Shown here one piece after another: positions 26,847 to 35,274 of a stretch of 64,000 nucleotides of DNA. This DNA comes from an uncultured Collinsella sp. (lineage in GTDB: Bacteria; Actinomycetota; Coriobacteriia; Coriobacteriales; Coriobacteriaceae). The DNA lies in the NCBI GenBank assembly GCA_958354105.1, contig CATWVA010000001.1, positions 62,001-126,000 of the forward strand. The letters run 5' to 3'. Each line of letters starts with the position of its first letter. Positions within the stretch are counted from its first letter, which is position 1. The translations under genes were made by a program, and so were the position numbers. The notes under the pieces are model-generated. The model saw only the letters and a list, made by a program, of their open reading frames with translations, searched no databases and was not told where the DNA came from.

Positions 26847-27017
26847 ATGCAGAGACGCGAATTGATCCGTATCCTCGAAGAAGCCGGCTTCATCTCGAAA
26901 GGAGGCACTAATCACGAGAAGTTCGTCAAAGGCGACAAGCTCGTGCTCGTAAAACGCCACCGAGAGATCGAGGATCAAATTGCCAAAAGAATCCTAAGGC
27001 AGGCAGGGCTTCGATAG
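26847..27017 (+). CDS. hicA: HicA-type mRNA interferase toxin
   Basis: 56 residues from the ATG at 26847, with GAAAGAGG a few bases upstream; the frame is open 15 bases further, to a TTG. It has the double-stranded-RNA-binding-like HicA pattern: RRELIRILEEAGF, then GGTNHEKFVKGD with the catalytic His, then LVLVKRHREIEDQIAKRI and a C-terminal helix. HicA cleaves mRNA when free of HicB. Length and motif order are normal for the family. The antitoxin gene follows 45 bp later with a strong RBS. Confidence 0.88.
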   Translation: MQRRELIRILEEAGFISKGGTNHEKFVKGDKLVLVKRHREIEDQIAKRILRQAGLR

Positions 27018-27062
27018 CTCATCCTCATCACATTTCGCATCACTTTTTAAAGGAGGTCTTAC

Positions 27063-27521
27063 ATGGTTTACGTATGGGAATTTGAGTTCTTTGATTCGGA
27101 CGGTATGGTCGATGCCGTGCCATGTGGCTCGCTGGGCGGAGGAGGAACGTTTGGCTCCGACCTAAACGACGCTGTCGAAAGCGCCGCCGATTTTCTCGCA
27201 TGTATGGTCGACGATCACCTTATGGGCGGCGTCGATCTTCCCGCGCCGGACTTTGGACACCAGCCACAACACGGCGGCAAGGTAATCGCCGTGGCCGTCA
27301 GCCGCGAGCTCGGCGACATCCCCGCCGTCACCGCGGCGGACACCGCTCGCATGCTTGGCGTTAGCACGGCAAGGGTATCGCAGCTGATAAATGCTGGGCT
27401 GCTGGATTCTTGGAAGGACGGCACCAAGCGCATGGTATCCAAAGCTTCCATCGAGGCACGACTCGCCGAGGCACCAAAGGCAGGGCGCCCAAAAGAGGTC
27501 CCTTGCTGTATAAAGCAATAG
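27063..27521 (+). CDS. hicB: HicB-type antitoxin with C-terminal helix-turn-helix
   Basis: 152 residues; ATG after AAAGGAGGTCTTAC. The N-terminal half has the HicB partial RNase H-like fold: VWEFEFFDSDG, VPCGSLGGGGTFGSDLNDAV, then helix AADFLACMVDDHL. The C-terminal half carries a DNA-binding helix-turn-helix (VTAADTARMLGVSTARVSQL, then INAGLLDSWKDGTKRMVS), close to excisionase/MerR-type motifs. It should neutralise HicA and repress the pair. A perfect 13 bp stem follows the stop. The two genes form a complete toxin-antitoxin unit in an accessory patch. Confidence 0.85.
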   Translation: MVYVWEFEFFDSDGMVDAVPCGSLGGGGTFGSDLNDAVESAADFLACMVDDHLMGGVDLPAPDFGHQPQHGGKVIAVAVSRELGDIPAVTAADTARMLGVSTARVSQLINAGLLDSWKDGTKRMVSKASIEARLAEAPKAGRPKEVPCCIKQ

Positions 27522-27561
27522 CGTTGCGGGTTTTCATTTGTCAGATTAGCTGACAAGCTCT

Positions 27562-27594
27562 CCCAATTCGGGACTCACTGCGTCCCGAATTGGG
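27562..27594 (+). terminator. Hairpin after hicB
   Basis: CCCAATTCGGGAC and its perfect complement GTCCCGAATTGGG separated by 7 bases. There is no T-run, so termination strength is uncertain. Confidence 0.5.
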
Positions 27595-27654
27595 CTGGAC
27601 ACATTGTCGCTGATTGCCACGCATCTCCAATCCGAAGTGAAAGAGGAGTTTTCC

Positions 27655-28443
27655 ATGACAGACAGACCGAAAACAACGCTACGCGACTGCATCTACGGGC
27701 TTGCCGTCGGCGACGCGTTGGGCGTTCCCTACGAGTTCAGGCCTCGTGGCACGTTCGAATGCACGGACATGATCGGCTACGGCACGCATGGGCAGCCCGC
27801 CGGCACCTGGAGCGACGACACATCCATGACGCTTGCTACCTGTGACTCGATTAGGGAGCTTGGGCATATCGACACCGCGGACATGCGCGACAAGTTCGTA
27901 GGCTGGATTGCCCGTGGCGAGTATACGATCGACGGCGTTTTCGATTACGGCGGCACGACTGCCCACGCCCTGCACACCGGCAAAGGTGGCTCCGGCGAAC
28001 GCGACAACGGCAACGGTTCGCTCATGCGCATCGCGCCCTTGGCGTTTGTCGACGCGACTGACGACGAGATCTGCGAGGTCTCCGCGATTACGCACGCCCA
28101 CAGAACGTCGACCGATGCATGCGTCATATTTGTCGAGCTGATGAGGGATGTGATGAACGATGCGCTCCCCTCGTGGGCGCTCCACCTGAAAGGCGTGCCT
28201 GAGCAGGAAATCAGGTCCGGCGGCTTCGTGCGCGACACGCTTAAAGCCGCTACCTGGTGCTTTGTGAACACCAACAGCTACGAAGCCTGCGTGCTCGCCG
28301 CCGTCAACTTGGGCGACGACACCGACACCACCGCAGCCGTCGCAGGCGCGCTCGCCGGCACGGCATACGGCATCGAGGCCATCCCGCAGGAGTGGGTCGA
28401 TACCCTGCGCGGAAAAGAGCTGATTGAGAGCTGCCTGTTTTAG
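27655..28443 (+). CDS. ADP-ribosylglycohydrolase (DraG/ARH family)
   Basis: 262 residues from the ATG at 27655 after GAGGAGTTTTCC; the frame is open to 27604. Metal-binding motifs of the family are all present: GLAVGDALGVPYEF at the start, TWSDDTSMTLATCDS (about residue 45), GNGSLMRIAPLAF, and NLGDDTDTTAAVAGALAG near the C-terminus. Two di-metal Asp/Thr clusters bind Mg or Mn, so the enzyme should be active. Family members remove ADP-ribose from Arg or other residues, from nucleic acid ends, or hydrolyse ADP-ribose derivatives. No ADP-ribosyltransferase lies next to it. Its place beside HicAB and near CRISPR-Cas makes a defence or phage-interaction role possible but unproven. Confidence 0.88.
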   Translation: MTDRPKTTLRDCIYGLAVGDALGVPYEFRPRGTFECTDMIGYGTHGQPAGTWSDDTSMTLATCDSIRELGHIDTADMRDKFVGWIARGEYTIDGVFDYGGTTAHALHTGKGGSGERDNGNGSLMRIAPLAFVDATDDEICEVSAITHAHRTSTDACVIFVELMRDVMNDALPSWALHLKGVPEQEIRSGGFVRDTLKAATWCFVNTNSYEACVLAAVNLGDDTDTTAAVAGALAGTAYGIEAIPQEWVDTLRGKELIESCLF

Positions 28444-28475
28444 GGCGCCATTCAAGAAATAAGGCAGGAGGCATC

Positions 28476-28667
28476 ATGGAGAGGAAGGTCGCAAATATAG
28501 ACGAGTTCCAAGTGGACGAAAACGGGATTCCGCTATTTCCAGCAGGACTGAAGGAAGAAGCCAACCTCTATGTTCTCCCCGACGGGCGCTACCTCCCCTG
28601 CGGGGCCTACCGAACCGAAGATGGCGGCTCACTCATTTATGAGCCATCCGGGCTCATAAATGAGTGA
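28476..28667 (+). CDS. Hypothetical protein, 63 aa
   Basis: ATG after GGCAGGAGGCATC, 32 bp downstream of the ADP-ribosylglycohydrolase and probably on the same transcript. The sequence is polar (NIDEFQVDENGIPLFPAGLK, then VLPDGRYLPCGAYRTEDGG). It resembles no family I know. Its last ten codons lie inside a perfect 15 bp inverted repeat, so the C-terminus may have been altered by an insertion or hairpin-forming sequence. Confidence 0.5.
   Translation: MERKVANIDEFQVDENGIPLFPAGLKEEANLYVLPDGRYLPCGAYRTEDGGSLIYEPSGLINE
28631..28665. repeat. Perfect 15 bp inverted repeat across the end of the 63-aa ORF
   Basis: ACTCATTTATGAGCC, a 5-base loop, then its exact complement. Part of it (GAGCCATCCGGGCTCA) is repeated directly at 28666-28681. 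No T-run follows. Confidence 0.65.
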
Positions 28668-28724
28668 GCCATCCGGGCTCAGCTTCTTCGGGCAGATGCT
28701 TGCTCAATTCAAAGAGTGCTAGAG

Positions 28725-28760
28725 GTTTGATTGCCCGTTAGATCGACACTGTTCCAAACC
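28725..28760 (-). CRISPR. Isolated, eroded type II repeat outside the main array
   Basis: A 36-base copy of the array repeat with five differences from the main form, including the AGATCG variant that is typical of the far end of the array. It lies about 850 bp beyond the last array repeat. It may be a displaced trailer-end repeat, with later sequence inserted between. Confidence 0.75.
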
Positions 28761-28865
28761 ATGGGGTGGGTAGGATGTCTCCCACCGCGGCCTGTGAGGT
28801 AAAATCTTGACTGCCGCGGAATCCGCCTGCGGGCAACGCTCCGATCTCCGATTGGGGTGAAGCCT

Positions 28866-28958
28866 ATGAACTTGTTTCTTGAAATCCTGCGCCTCTCGAT
28901 GTATGTGACCAGCATTGCCCGGAACCTCTACTCGATCTGGCGGGAATATAAGCAGTAA
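28866..28958 (+). CDS. Possible 30-aa hydrophobic peptide
   Basis: ATG at 28866 with GGGGTGAAGCC in front. The peptide begins MNLFLEILRLSMYVTSIARN and ends with a basic/aromatic tail (SIWREYKQ). The pattern is a short membrane helix with charged end, as seen in small membrane peptides and type I toxins. No antisense RNA was identified and coding is unproven. Confidence 0.3.
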   Translation: MNLFLEILRLSMYVTSIARNLYSIWREYKQ

Positions 28959-28975
28959 CGGATAGCGAAGGGAGT

Positions 28976-29007
28976 CATAAAAAAGGGCCGGTTGCAGCCG
29001 GCCCTTT
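28976..29007 (-). terminator. Minus-strand terminator downstream of the PH-like gene
   Basis: AAAGGGCCGG/CCGGCCCTTT stem. On the minus strand it runs into TTTTTTAT, so it should stop leftward transcripts coming from the PH-like gene or the CRISPR array. Confidence 0.65.
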
Positions 29008-29138
29008 AGACGAAAATACCTGCGTTGCCCGCGCTTCCAAAGTTGACCGACTGAGGAGCGGGTTCCGCGGCACATCCTGATTTTACCCAGTGGCAAGACT
29101 CTTTTACAGCCGTTCCACCGTTTATTTACATCTGCCAT

Positions 29139-29182
29139 CACGGGCATCGCCCGTGCGGGCTCGAGTCCCGCCGCCCCGACCA
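29139..29182 (+). tRNA. 3' fragment of a class II (Leu/Ser-like) tRNA, not a full gene
   Basis: Reading on the plus strand: a variable-arm-like hairpin (ACGGGC-ATC-GCCCGT), then a perfect T-arm (GCGGG, loop CTCGAGT, CCCGC), then CGCCCCGA and CCA. No matching 5' acceptor strand (CGGGGCG) or D-arm was found upstream. Such 3' ends are left as attachment-site scars when mobile elements integrate into tRNA genes. Confidence 0.55.
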
Positions 29183-29186
29183 AAAC

Positions 29187-29215
29187 GGGATCATCCCCGC
29201 GCGTGCGGGGAACAG
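29187..29215 (-). CRISPR. Single type I-E-like CRISPR repeat (relic)
   Basis: 29 bases. On the minus strand it begins CTGTTCCCCGCACGC and ends GGGGATGATCCC, i.e. the short GC-rich palindrome and GATGATCCC end of actinobacterial type I-E repeats. Only one copy is present, and no cas3 or Cascade gene is in the window. It starts 5 bp after the tRNA relic. Confidence 0.7.
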
Positions 29216-29286
29216 GATTGTTTGCGCTCCACATGTCTTGACGGATTGGTAGGGCGCTTTTCTATGGGCAGAAGATCTGGTTATCG

Positions 29287-29556
29287 CTACATGATTGAGT
29301 TAAGAACCCTCACGAATTCCTCTGCCTGGGAGCGACTGCTCAGCCTATAGCCGTAGCCCGTCCGCAGCCTGTTGTTCAGAATCACCTGCTTGCCCTTGAT
29401 CCTATAGACACCGGTGACGTCATTCAGGTAGGTCACCTCTATATGCTTGCCGAAGAAGCGGTTCTTCTTGAGCGTGGTAATTCGATTCGGGTAGATACAG
29501 ATCTCCTTGAATACACCGGCACCCTTATCTCTGAACAGCAGCGTGTCGTTGTCCAT
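29287..29556 (-). CDS. Small PH-like domain protein (89 aa)
   Basis: ATG after AAGGAGGAATAGAA. The sequence has a strand-rich start (DNDTLLFRDKGAGVFKEI, ICIYPNRITTLKKN), the central GVYRIKGKQVIL and a closing amphipathic helix (SRSQAEEFVRVLNSIM). This strands-then-helix layout matches small bacterial PH-like (DUF4429-type) domains. It is the intact paralogue of the frameshifted copy at 26335-26648; both are on the minus strand and flank the HicAB/ADP-ribosylglycohydrolase patch. It lies between the CRISPR trailer end and a minus-strand terminator. Function unknown. Confidence 0.7.
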   Translation of the reverse strand: MDNDTLLFRDKGAGVFKEICIYPNRITTLKKNRFFGKHIEVTYLNDVTGVYRIKGKQVILNNRLRTGYGYRLSSRSQAEEFVRVLNSIM

Positions 29557-29608
29557 TTCTATTCCTCCTTGTTGACGTTGGTTAGATTGCGGTCCGAACT
29601 GTCATATT

Positions 29609-32600
29609 GTTTGATTACCAGTTAGATCGACACTGCTCCAAAACCAACCTCGCGACGCTCCTTATCGGCAATCAGTTTGATTACCAGTTAGATCGACACT
29701 GCTCCAAAATGCTCTAGGTCGGTAGTACAGTCCTTAGTAAGTTTGATTACCAGTTAGATCGACACTGCTCCAAAACCAACAGTCCGCATTGCATCAGCGG
29801 ACTAAAGTTTGATTACCAGTTAGATCGACACTGCTCCAAAACCGACAACAGATATTCAGCATTCATCTTGCCGTTTGATTACCAGTTAGATCGACACTGC
29901 TCCAAAACCAGGTCAAACGGGGTATTTCCAAAACTAACGTTTGATTACCAGTTAAATCGACACTGCTCCAAAACAGTGCAATATACCTAATTTTTTTTGC
30001 ACTGGTTTGATTACCAGTTAAATCGACACTGCTCCAAAACAGCACTGAGGCGACTTCATACAGGTTGTTGTTTGATTACCAGTTAGATCGACACTGCTCC
30101 AAAACTCTCTACGGTGCCGTGTCCGATGTGGATGTGTTTGATTACCAGTTAAATCGACACTGCTCCAAAACTTAAGTACCATCACTCATCGCCTCGCAAA
30201 TGTTTGATTACCAGTTAAATCGACACTGCTCCAAAACTCCTTTCGTTGGTTCCTGTTTGACGGCTCAGTTTGATTACCAGTTAAATCGACACTGCTCCAA
30301 AACGCCTGCTTGCGGGATTCCTCGGCTGCTTCGGTTTGATTACCAGTTAAATCGACACTGCTCCAAAACAGCCTGCAACATATAGCAGAAACAATTTTGT
30401 TTGATTACCAGTTAAATCGACACTGCTCCAAAACCGTGAAACATAGGTTTTATTTGGCTCAAAAGTTTGATTACCAGTTAGATCGACACTGCTCCAAAAC
30501 TTGCGACAAACCCAACGGCTGCAAGCTCGCGTTTGATTAACAGTTAAATCGACACTGCTCCAAAACCGTACATGTTAACCCCTAACTGTAGTGGTGTTTG
30601 ATTACCAGTTAGATCGACACTGCTCCAAAACTAGCCGAAAATATGGCAAATGTCCGCAGGGGTTTGATTACCAGCTAGATCGACACTGCTCCAAAACGCC
30701 CTCTAGCGGCGGGAACCCCATCGCCTGGTTTGATTACCAGTTAGATCGACACTGCTTCAAAACAGTTCCGCACTTGGTAGCTGGCAAGGGCTTAGTTTGA
30801 TTACCAGTTAAATCGACACTGCTCCAAAACACATAGCGATAGTGGAGGACTGCCGAAAGCGTTTGATTACCAGTTAAATCGACACTGCTCCAAAACAACG
30901 TGACCGCTGCGACCTCACTGTCGATGGTTTGATTACCAGTTAAATCGACACTGCTCCAAAACGATTTATCTGCACTGTGTGACAGGTAGTAGTTTGATTA
31001 CCAGTTAAATCGACACTGCTCCAAAACGGAGGCAACAATGGCAATCACTCAGCGCGAGTTTGATTACCAGTTAAATCGACACTGCTCCAAAACGGGCTTG
31101 CGAGAGGTCTTTTTCTTTAGGGGTTTGATTACCAGTTAAATCGACACTGCTCCAAAACTGTTCCCACTTACACCACTCACGCATACCCGTTTGATTACCA
31201 GTTAAATCGACACTGCTCCAAAACTCAATGTAGATAAAGCCGACTAAATGCGTTAGTTTGATTACCAGTTAAATCGACACTGCTCCAAAACATTTTGTCG
31301 AGCCTAACCGAGCCATGTTGGTTTGATTACCAGTTAAATCGACACTGCTCCAAAACTCTAGACAATGCGTGAGCACTGTCCTATACGTTTGATTACCAGT
31401 TAAATCGACACTGCTCCAAAACTGTTGACTCCAAACTGGTTAGGCAGGCGGGGTTTGATTACCAGTTAAATCGACACTGCTCCAAAACATGAGGTCAATT
31501 TGATAGAACGTATCAGTAGTTTGATTACCAGTTAAATCGACACTGCTCCAAAACGGTATACCTATAGGCGCAACCCCCGAAACCGTTTGATTACCAGTTA
31601 AATCGACACTGCTCCAAAACAGATTGCCAAGCCTAACCACGCCGACATGGTTTGATTACCAGTTAAATCGACACTGCTCCAAAACGTGGACAACCATAGC
31701 AAAGTAGGGTAAGTTGTTTGATTACCAGTTAAATCGACACTGCTCCAAAACCCGTGTAAATGGCTGGTTGCCTATGTTGCGTTTGATTACCAGTTAAATC
31801 GACACTGCTCCAAAACCTGCTTCTTATTACGACGCTCCTCTTCCATGTTTGATTACCAGTTAAATCGACACTGCTCCAAAACGTATCTCCTGTTCTATCG
31901 ATTGACGGATAGTTTGATTACCAGTTAAATCGACACTGCTCCAAAACCAATAGCTACGAATTAGTTAGCTATCGCACGTTTGATTACCAGTTAAATCGAC
32001 ACTGCTCCAAAACTTTGACGATGAAAGCGGCAACGTACACGCGTTTGATTACCAGTTAAATCGACACTGCTCCAAAACCGTTGCATCGCATGAGACAAAA
32101 GCAGGGCGGTTTGATTACCAGTTAAATCGACACTGCTCCAAAACGAGACACCTAAACGGGAGGTATATATGGGAGTTTGATTACCAGTTAAATCGACACT
32201 GCTCCAAAACCCATGTTCCAGAACGACCTGATCGAGCTCGGTTTGATTACCAGTTAAATCGACACTGCTCCAAAACGCAGGCCACAGCCGAGAACCTGAC
32301 GCTAGCGTTTGATTACCAGTTAAATCGACACTGCTCCAAAACGACAATCGAGGGCCGTACGTACAGCTACGGGTTTGATTACCAGTTAAATCGACACTGC
32401 TCCAAAACCGCATTGTCGCGTCCCCTTCCGGCGTGTCGGTTTGATTACCAGTTAAATCGACACTGCTCCAAAACTCATCCCAACAACAGCACGAACGATA
32501 AGCCGTTTGATTACCAGTTAAATCGACACTGCTCCAAAACTGAACCAGGTCATCACGCAGGGCTTCCAGAGTTTGATTACCAGTTAAATCGACACTGCTC

Positions 32601-33329
32601 CAAAACTAGCCGCGATCTGGTTAGCTACATATGACGGTTTGATTACCAGTTAAATCGACACTGCTCCAAAACACGAGAAGACGCACCCCGGCGAGATCAT
32701 CCGTTTGATTACCAGTTAAATCGACACTGCTCCAAAACTATCTATATATCTAATAGGCCTTATATAGGTTTGATTACCAGTTAAATCGACACTGCTCCAA
32801 AACGTTGCGTGTAGGTTGACTACAACTATACACGTTTGATTACCAGTTAAATCGACACTGCTCCAAAACTCTGACTTCTACAACACCAAGGGAATCTGCG
32901 TTTGATTACCAGTTAAATCGACACTGCTCCAAAACTAATCGTGAAGGCGACGCAGGGCGTGAATTGTTTGATTACCAGTTAAATCGACACTGCTCCAAAA
33001 CCGGCTGTCGAACGCAAAGAAGTAATTTCGGTTTGATTACCAGTTAAATCGACACTGCTCCAAAACGAGGTACTACCATGATGATTATCAACTACAGTTT
33101 GATTACCAGTTAAATCGACACTGCTCCAAAACCCGTTTTTAGTCACGACAAAACGAATGTTGTTTGATTACCAGTTAAATCGACACTGCTCCAAAACGCT
33201 GGATAACCTATAGCCGACAAGCATTTAGTTTGATTACCAGTTAAATCGACACTGCTCCAAAACAGCAGGTGAGCGCTGAGGAATGGAGCCTGTGTTTGAT
33301 TACCAGTTAAATCGACACTGCTCCAAAAC
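29609..33329 (-). CRISPR. Type II-A CRISPR array, 57 repeats and 56 spacers
   Basis: Repeat length 36, spacers 29-31 (mostly 30), counted by hand. On the crRNA (minus) strand the repeat starts GTTTTGGAGCAGTGTCG and ends ACTGGTAATCAAAC. Strand is set by the tracrRNA anti-repeat upstream of cas9. All repeats from 30795 to 33329 carry AAATCG (plus-strand view), while AGATCG and other variants, such as a last-base T at 29710, collect at the low-coordinate end. So new spacers enter at the csn2 end and the old end is at 29609. Some spacers contain an RBS-plus-ATG pattern from gene starts. ORFs predicted across the array are artefacts of the repeat. Confidence 0.98.
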
Positions 33330-33359
33330 ATTGGAACAAATTCCCTACTGCGACGGGAC

Positions 33360-33399
33360 GTTCAATCTAACCGGTCAGTTCTTTCAATGCTCTAAAAAC
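33360..33399 (-). CRISPR. Degenerate repeat-like sequence at the leader end, overlapping the csn2 stop
   Basis: Exactly 30 bases (33330-33359) separate the first full repeat from this stretch. On the minus strand it begins GTTTTTAGAGCATTG and ends TTAGATTGAAC, similar at both ends to the repeat. It covers the last codons of csn2 (stop at 33384). The 30-base interval may be a spacer or the leader tip; it contains GGAA-CAAA-TTCC. Confidence 0.45.
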
Positions 33400-34064
33400 T
33401 GCAGGTCAACCGTTAGTTTATGTTCATGTCCGTAAGCCATGGTATCTTTTTTATTCTCCAGGAGCAACAGGCTCAACTTAAGAAAAAACACGTGGTCATA
33501 GAGCGTTTGCAGCTCATTTTCCGTCAAAAATGTTTTGAGATTTACAAATACGATTGTCTTTCTGCAGCCAGCGTCAAGAGCAAATGAAAGGAAATTCAGC
33601 AGATTATCAAGGAACGATTTATCTTCTTGAGGCGCTGCACCAAATCCTAAAAACTTGAGGTAGCGCTTCATATCCCATTCTAAACCAAACCCCAAATCGG
33701 CATTAAAGCCAAGGTTCAATCCGCCCAAACGCAGCCTTATTGCTCGTTCAGCCTCTTCCACTTGCATGCGCAGGTCTTCGTCTTCTAGAAACTCACGCTC
33801 AACCTTCTTGGTGATTGCGGTCATAAATGCGCGGTCATCCCATGGAAGATTCAGCGCATCAGGCACCACCATTAGAGCGCTGCCGGGCTTAATCTCCTCA
33901 TCGTCTTTCCAAAGGGAGTAAGGTTCCATCGCCTGGCGCCCCAACCCGTTTTGCAAAGAAGTCACAATCCGCGCGAACAGAGCAGAGTTTTCGACTTGCA
34001 AAACCGATGTCTCCCCTGCTGTTAGTTCCAGCGAGTTCTCAAGTCCCGAAAACACAAGCCTCAT
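33384..34064 (-). CDS. csn2: Csn2, type II-A adaptation protein
   Basis: 226 residues, in the usual Csn2 range (~220). The start MRLVFSGLENSLELTAGETS and the block GLGRQAMEPYSLWKDDEEI match the head domain of Csn2; VFVNLKTFLTENELQTLYDH sits in the C-terminal half. Csn2 forms a tetrameric ring on DNA ends and acts with Cas1-Cas2 and Cas9 in spacer capture. Its presence is what makes this a II-A system. The start overlaps the cas2 stop by 4 bp. Its last codons run into a degenerate repeat, and the array begins 54 bp after its stop, leaving room for only a very short leader. Confidence 0.92.
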   Translation of the reverse strand: MRLVFSGLENSLELTAGETSVLQVENSALFARIVTSLQNGLGRQAMEPYSLWKDDEEIKPGSALMVVPDALNLPWDDRAFMTAITKKVEREFLEDEDLRMQVEEAERAIRLRLGGLNLGFNADLGFGLEWDMKRYLKFLGFGAAPQEDKSFLDNLLNFLSFALDAGCRKTIVFVNLKTFLTENELQTLYDHVFFLKLSLLLLENKKDTMAYGHEHKLTVDLQFLEH

Positions 34065-34396
34065 AAAACCAGGAGCTCCTCCATTGTGTCTATCTCCTCA
34101 TGAGCCTCGCGGTTACCCGCAATGTACTCCATGGTCGAAAACTGAGATTCGGTCACGCGCAAAACCTGTACAAGGCCAGCTGGCGGGCGATGCTTCCTGA
34201 GTCTTTGCACCGCGCTTCCTGCCGCCCCATCATTAACAACAAGCTTTGCATACACGGATTCCTGGAGCATAAGATAGCCATCTTTAAGAAGGAATTTGCG
34301 GAACACCCGGTAGTCTTTTCTCTGCGCAGGAGTATCGACGGGCAAATCAAAGAAGACGACAAGCCTCATATATCTGATCCTTTCCCCGACACTCAT
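34061..34396 (-). CDS. cas2: Cas2, adaptation endonuclease-fold protein
   Basis: 111 residues. RYMRLVVFFDLPVDTPAQRK gives the first ferredoxin-like strand with its Asp, followed by FRKFLLKDGYLMLQESVYAK; both are standard for type II Cas2. Cas2 forms the central dimer of the Cas1-Cas2 integrase. The first ATG overlaps the cas1 stop by 4 bp. An internal ATG at 34369 (MRLVV...) has a better RBS (GAAAGGA), so a 102-residue product is possible. Confidence 0.93.
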   Translation of the reverse strand: MSVGERIRYMRLVVFFDLPVDTPAQRKDYRVFRKFLLKDGYLMLQESVYAKLVVNDGAAGSAVQRLRKHRPPAGLVQVLRVTESQFSTMEYIAGNREAHEEIDTMEELLVL

Positions 34397-35274
34397 ACGA
34401 CTTCAAACGACTCGATTTCGTCCACCGACAGCTTCCGGTCAAGAGCCTTGAAACAGTCAGCAACATACAGAGAGATTACGGAGCCCACGCGATACGTGCC
34501 GCCTCGATACGCGATTCCCTGATTGAGCATGTCGACCAAAAGCAGCTTTGTCTCCTTAGAGAACTCGCCGTCAAAGTTGTCAAACACGATACGGTCTACA
34601 AGAGGCCTAAACGGCTCCATAAAATCACAGCTCAAGTTGAACTGGTTAAACTCATTTCTGTGACAAATCCCCGCCTGCGTAAGGTATCCGCGCGCCGCAA
34701 TCTCGCGATTGACACTCGATAGCAGAATCGCATACCCGTAATTGAGAGCGGCGTTCAAAGGCGTATCGTCATCCCTCGAGAAGGACGAACCAAACAGAGA
34801 GCTGAAATACAATCGGGCTGCATGTCCTTCGCGATTCGTCGTATCACCCGAGCGCACCTCGGGAACAAGGCTCTTAAGCTTCTCACCCTGCTCCTCACGC
34901 GCACGAGCGTGGAGAACATCGGATTGATGCTTGATTTTGTCGCGCACGATTCGTTGCCATACGCGCTTTTTGATTGGTTCGCCCCACTCAAGCTGCTCCG
35001 CAATACGCTTGCTGGTGTTATGGGCCCCGTATAGCGGCAAATACTGCCCAATGGGGTCGCGCTTCTCGTCAGAGACGACAAACGCGACCTTTGCCTTGGC
35101 AAGCTCCGAGAGCAGATAAGCGCTTATGAACACTTGGTTGGTCTGAAGGACGACCGACGAAATCTCCGAAAGGTGGACTTTCGCCGTGTCGTCCTCGCGG
35201 CGGACAACCATGTAGCCGCCCTTGTACTGCAATTTGCAGGGGCTTGAAATGACAATGTTCCTAAAGCCCGACAC
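34393..35274 (-). CDS. cas1: Cas1, spacer integrase (type II)
   Basis: 293 residues. N-terminal beta domain (NIVISSPCKLQYKGGYMVV), then a helical domain with the catalytic residues: NREGHAARLYFSSLFG (Glu), GICHRNEFNQFNLSCDFMEP (His), and FRPLVDRIVF downstream (Asp). All look intact. Cas1 with Cas2 inserts spacers at the leader-repeat junction. The start lies inside the end of cas9 (14 bp overlap) and the end overlaps cas2, so cas9-cas1-cas2-csn2 is one tightly coupled operon. Confidence 0.96.
   Translation of the reverse strand: MSGFRNIVISSPCKLQYKGGYMVVRREDDTAKVHLSEISSVVLQTNQVFISAYLLSELAKAKVAFVVSDEKRDPIGQYLPLYGAHNTSKRIAEQLEWGEPIKKRVWQRIVRDKIKHQSDVLHARAREEQGEKLKSLVPEVRSGDTTNREGHAARLYFSSLFGSSFSRDDDTPLNAALNYGYAILLSSVNREIAARGYLTQAGICHRNEFNQFNLSCDFMEPFRPLVDRIVFDNFDGEFSKETKLLLVDMLNQGIAYRGGTYRVGSVISLYVADCFKALDRKLSVDEIESFEVV

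Noticed and set aside
29101..29182. A complete tRNA gene
   Set aside because: Only the variable arm, T-arm and 3' acceptor strand are present; no D-arm or matching 5' strand was found.
28719..29350. Frames containing GAAGLEPARA, PRTRGDDP or DHPRACGEQ
   Set aside because: These strings are well-known false translations of tRNA 3' ends and type I-E repeats, and both are present here.
29609..33329. Self-targeting spacers against this window
   Set aside because: I found no match by eye, but 56 spacers cannot be compared reliably without a search, so no claim is made either way.
29863..33331. Short open frames across the array reading FWSSVDLTGNQT or FDYQLNRHCSKT repeats
   Set aside because: They are translations of the CRISPR repeat in either strand and have no start signals.
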